This document shows, piece by piece, positions 15,399-16,693 of a stretch of 16,693 nt of DNA. The stretch covers positions 1-16,693 of the forward strand of contig CAJUPW010000038.1 of NCBI GenBank assembly GCA_910588635.1, in the 5' to 3' direction. The first letter of the stretch is position 1, and every line of letters begins with the position of its first letter. The notes under the pieces are model-generated. The model was not told where the DNA came from, searched no databases, and worked only from the letters and a program-made list of their open reading frames with translations. Source of the stretch: an uncultured Oscillospiraceae bacterium. GTDB lineage: Bacteria > Bacillota > Clostridia > Oscillospirales > Oscillospiraceae. Made by a program: the position numbers and the translations under genes.

Positions 15399-15496
15399 TC
15401 CATTCTTCATTCTTTTCCTATGGTATTTTCAATCCTCTGTGCGTATGATGTAATTCAGAAACAGCCTCAAACGATTTTAAAAGGAGCGATTTTAGA

Positions 15497-15706
15497 ATGG
15501 GAAGCAAAAAACTGTATCGGACCGAGGGCCCCTATAAGATGCTGTGCGGCGTGTGCGGCGGCATCGCGGAGTATTTCGACATCGACCCCACCCTGGTGCG
15601 GGTGGGCTGGGTCATCGCCTTTTTCTGCGCCAGCGTGGGCTTCTGGGCCTATCTGATCTGCGCCCTCATCATGCCCAAGAAGAGCGACATCTACCCCGGC
15701 TGCTAA
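15497..15706 (+). CDS. PspC-domain small membrane protein
   Basis: 69 residues, essentially a single PspC domain: KLYRTEGPYKMLCGVCGGIAEYF, then DIDPTLVRVGWVIAFF, is the family signature, followed by one or two hydrophobic segments (about 36-60) and MPKK at the membrane exit. PspC proteins sense or buffer envelope stress. In Firmicutes stand-alone versions are common and their partners are mostly unknown. AAAAGGAG lies about 10 bases before the ATG. The preceding gap (15399-15496) has only a weak -10-like TATGAT at 15444-15449, so the promoter is uncertain. The acetyltransferase gene follows after 13 bases and probably shares the transcript. Confidence 0.9.
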   Translation: MGSKKLYRTEGPYKMLCGVCGGIAEYFDIDPTLVRVGWVIAFFCASVGFWAYLICALIMPKKSDIYPGC

Positions 15707-15719
15707 GGAGGTTCCGCCC

Positions 15720-16565
15720 GTGCTCACCGTCCGCCCCTCTGTTCCGGAGGATGTCCCCGCCCAGCGGGAGCTGTGGAAGCTGGCCTTTGGGGACAGCGAT
15801 CAGTATATCGACAACTTCTACAACACCTATTACCGCCCGGACCGGGTGGTGGTGCTGGAGGAGGACGGGGCCGTCCGGTCCATGACCGCCTGGTTCGACA
15901 CCGCCTTTGTCCTCCCCGGACAGGGGGAATACCGTGCGGCCTACCTATACGCCGTGGCCACCCACCCCGCCTGCCGGGGCCGGGGGCTGGCGGGAGCGCT
16001 GCTGGCCGGAGCGGATGACTATTTCCGCTCCCTGGGCATCCCCGCCGTCACCACGGTGCCGGCGGAGCCCTCCCTCCACGGATTCTTTGGAGCCAACGGC
16101 TTCCGGGAGTGCTTCACCTACAGTCAGGCCGCTCCCGTTCCGGCGGAAAGGCTGATCCGGTCCTTCGGGCTGGAGCCGGTGGACGCAAGGCGGTACGGCG
16201 AGCTCCGGGAGGCCATTCTGCGGAAGATTCCCCACATCGCCTACCCCCCGGATGCCCTCCGGTATCAGGAGGGCTGCTGCCGCCTTTCCGGCGGCGGGCT
16301 GTATCTGGCGGAGACCGCCCAAGGCGCCGCTCTGCTGTGCGCTGAGGGGATGGAGGACGGCCGTATGCTGGTCAAGGAGCTGGCGGCCTGTCCCGAGGCC
16401 CGGGAACAGGTTCTGGCCTGTCTGGACCGGCTGCTCCCCGGCTGCGCAAACCCCCGGACGCCGGGGGACGCCGTGAAATTCGGCATGCTCAAGTGGCTGG
16501 ACCCGGAGCTGGAAAGCGCCTGGAACTGGGACACCGTGGGCTATCTGGGCCTGGCCTTTGACTGA
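15720..16565 (+). CDS. GNAT-family N-acetyltransferase with extra C-terminal domain
   Basis: 281 residues. The N-terminal half is a GNAT domain. LYAVATHPACRGRGLAGALL (about 76-95) contains the RGRGLA acetyl-CoA pyrophosphate loop, and HGFFGANGFREC closes the fold. The remaining 140 or so residues have no motif I recognise, but two-domain GNATs of about this length are common in Firmicutes. The start is GTG at 15720: AAGGAGGT ends 7 bases before it and begins inside the pspC-like stop. The acyl acceptor (antibiotic, protein or small amine) cannot be inferred. The short operon with the PspC-domain gene ends in a clear terminator. Confidence 0.87.
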   Translation: MLTVRPSVPEDVPAQRELWKLAFGDSDQYIDNFYNTYYRPDRVVVLEEDGAVRSMTAWFDTAFVLPGQGEYRAAYLYAVATHPACRGRGLAGALLAGADDYFRSLGIPAVTTVPAEPSLHGFFGANGFRECFTYSQAAPVPAERLIRSFGLEPVDARRYGELREAILRKIPHIAYPPDALRYQEGCCRLSGGGLYLAETAQGAALLCAEGMEDGRMLVKELAACPEAREQVLACLDRLLPGCANPRTPGDAVKFGMLKWLDPELESAWNWDTVGYLGLAFD

Positions 16566-16582
16566 GTTCTTGCACATTGAAC

Positions 16583-16620
16583 AAAAACAGCCGTTTCTTT
16601 TTGTGGAAAGGGCTGTTTTT
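16583..16620 (+). terminator. Rho-independent terminator after the acetyltransferase gene
   Basis: Arms AAAAACAGCC (16583-16592) and GGCTGTTTTT (16611-16620), with inner pairing TTTC/GAAA, ending in a T-run. It begins 17 bases after the stop. Confidence 0.85.
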
Positions 16621-16653
16621 CTGTGTCCTCCTCAGGAAACTACAGCCATTTAA

Positions 16654-16671
16654 TTGTGGCAACCCCCACAA
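16654..16671. other. Small hairpin in the terminal non-coding stretch
   Basis: TTGTGG (16654-16659) and CCACAA (16666-16671) form a 6 bp stem around CAACCC. No T-run follows. The remainder of 16621-16693 shows no gene. Confidence 0.3.
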
Positions 16672-16693
16672 AATCTGTGCTTTACTCCTCCCA

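Noticed and set aside
1..16693. CRISPR arrays, tRNA or rRNA genes
   Set aside because: No regularly spaced short repeats, cloverleaf-like segments or conserved rRNA stretches were seen on either strand.

Overview
The window looks like chromosome from a high-GC member of the Clostridia, most likely Oscillospiraceae (Flavonifractor/Lawsonibacter/Intestinimonas-like). This rests on GC-rich coding with G/C third positions, strong AGGAGG-type ribosome binding sites, near-consensus sigma-A promoters with 16-17 bp spacers, frequent TTG starts, lipoprotein signals, and Firmicutes housekeeping genes (gdpP, an LtaS/MdoB-like enzyme, prfC). The genus is an inference. No rRNA, tRNA, CRISPR array, transposase or integrase was seen.

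Layout, left to right. (1) 1-1889, minus: gdpP, a cyclic-di-AMP phosphodiesterase cut by the window edge. It is the complement of several long spurious frames and starts at a TTG. (2) A divergent promoter region separates it from ilvE (2051-3112), which ends in a strong terminator. (3) 3228-5069: a membrane-anchored LtaS/MdoB-family glycerophosphotransferase-like enzyme. (4) 5169-6776: prfC (release factor 3), with a bidirectional terminator. (5) 6827-9132, minus: an AT-rich accessory islet. It holds a secreted papain-like cysteine protease and, two bases after its stop, a small membrane-anchored protein. Then come a second diverged copy of the last 18 codons of prfC with its terminator, and a paralogue of the small membrane protein. 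(6) 9419-10780: a MATE-family exporter with a hairpin in its leader. (7) 10823-13455, minus: two coupled lipoproteins, a beta-lactamase-fold serine hydrolase followed by a CapA-type metallophosphatase. They converge on the exporter and share its terminator. (8) 13645-15398: a DEAD-box RNA helicase overlapping a small polytopic membrane protein. (9) 15497-16565: a PspC-domain protein and a GNAT acetyltransferase in a short operon that ends in a terminator.

Much of the window concerns the cell envelope: c-di-AMP turnover, a polymer glycerophosphotransferase, a penicillin-recognising-type hydrolase, CapA and PspC. The most unusual part is region 5. The unit [prfC tail - terminator - small membrane protein] occurs twice, and an AT-rich protease operon sits between the two prfC tails. 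That arrangement suggests acquisition by recombination, or duplication, at the prfC 3' end. The protease/membrane-protein pair is the best candidate here for an undescribed system. Its function cannot be read from the sequence.
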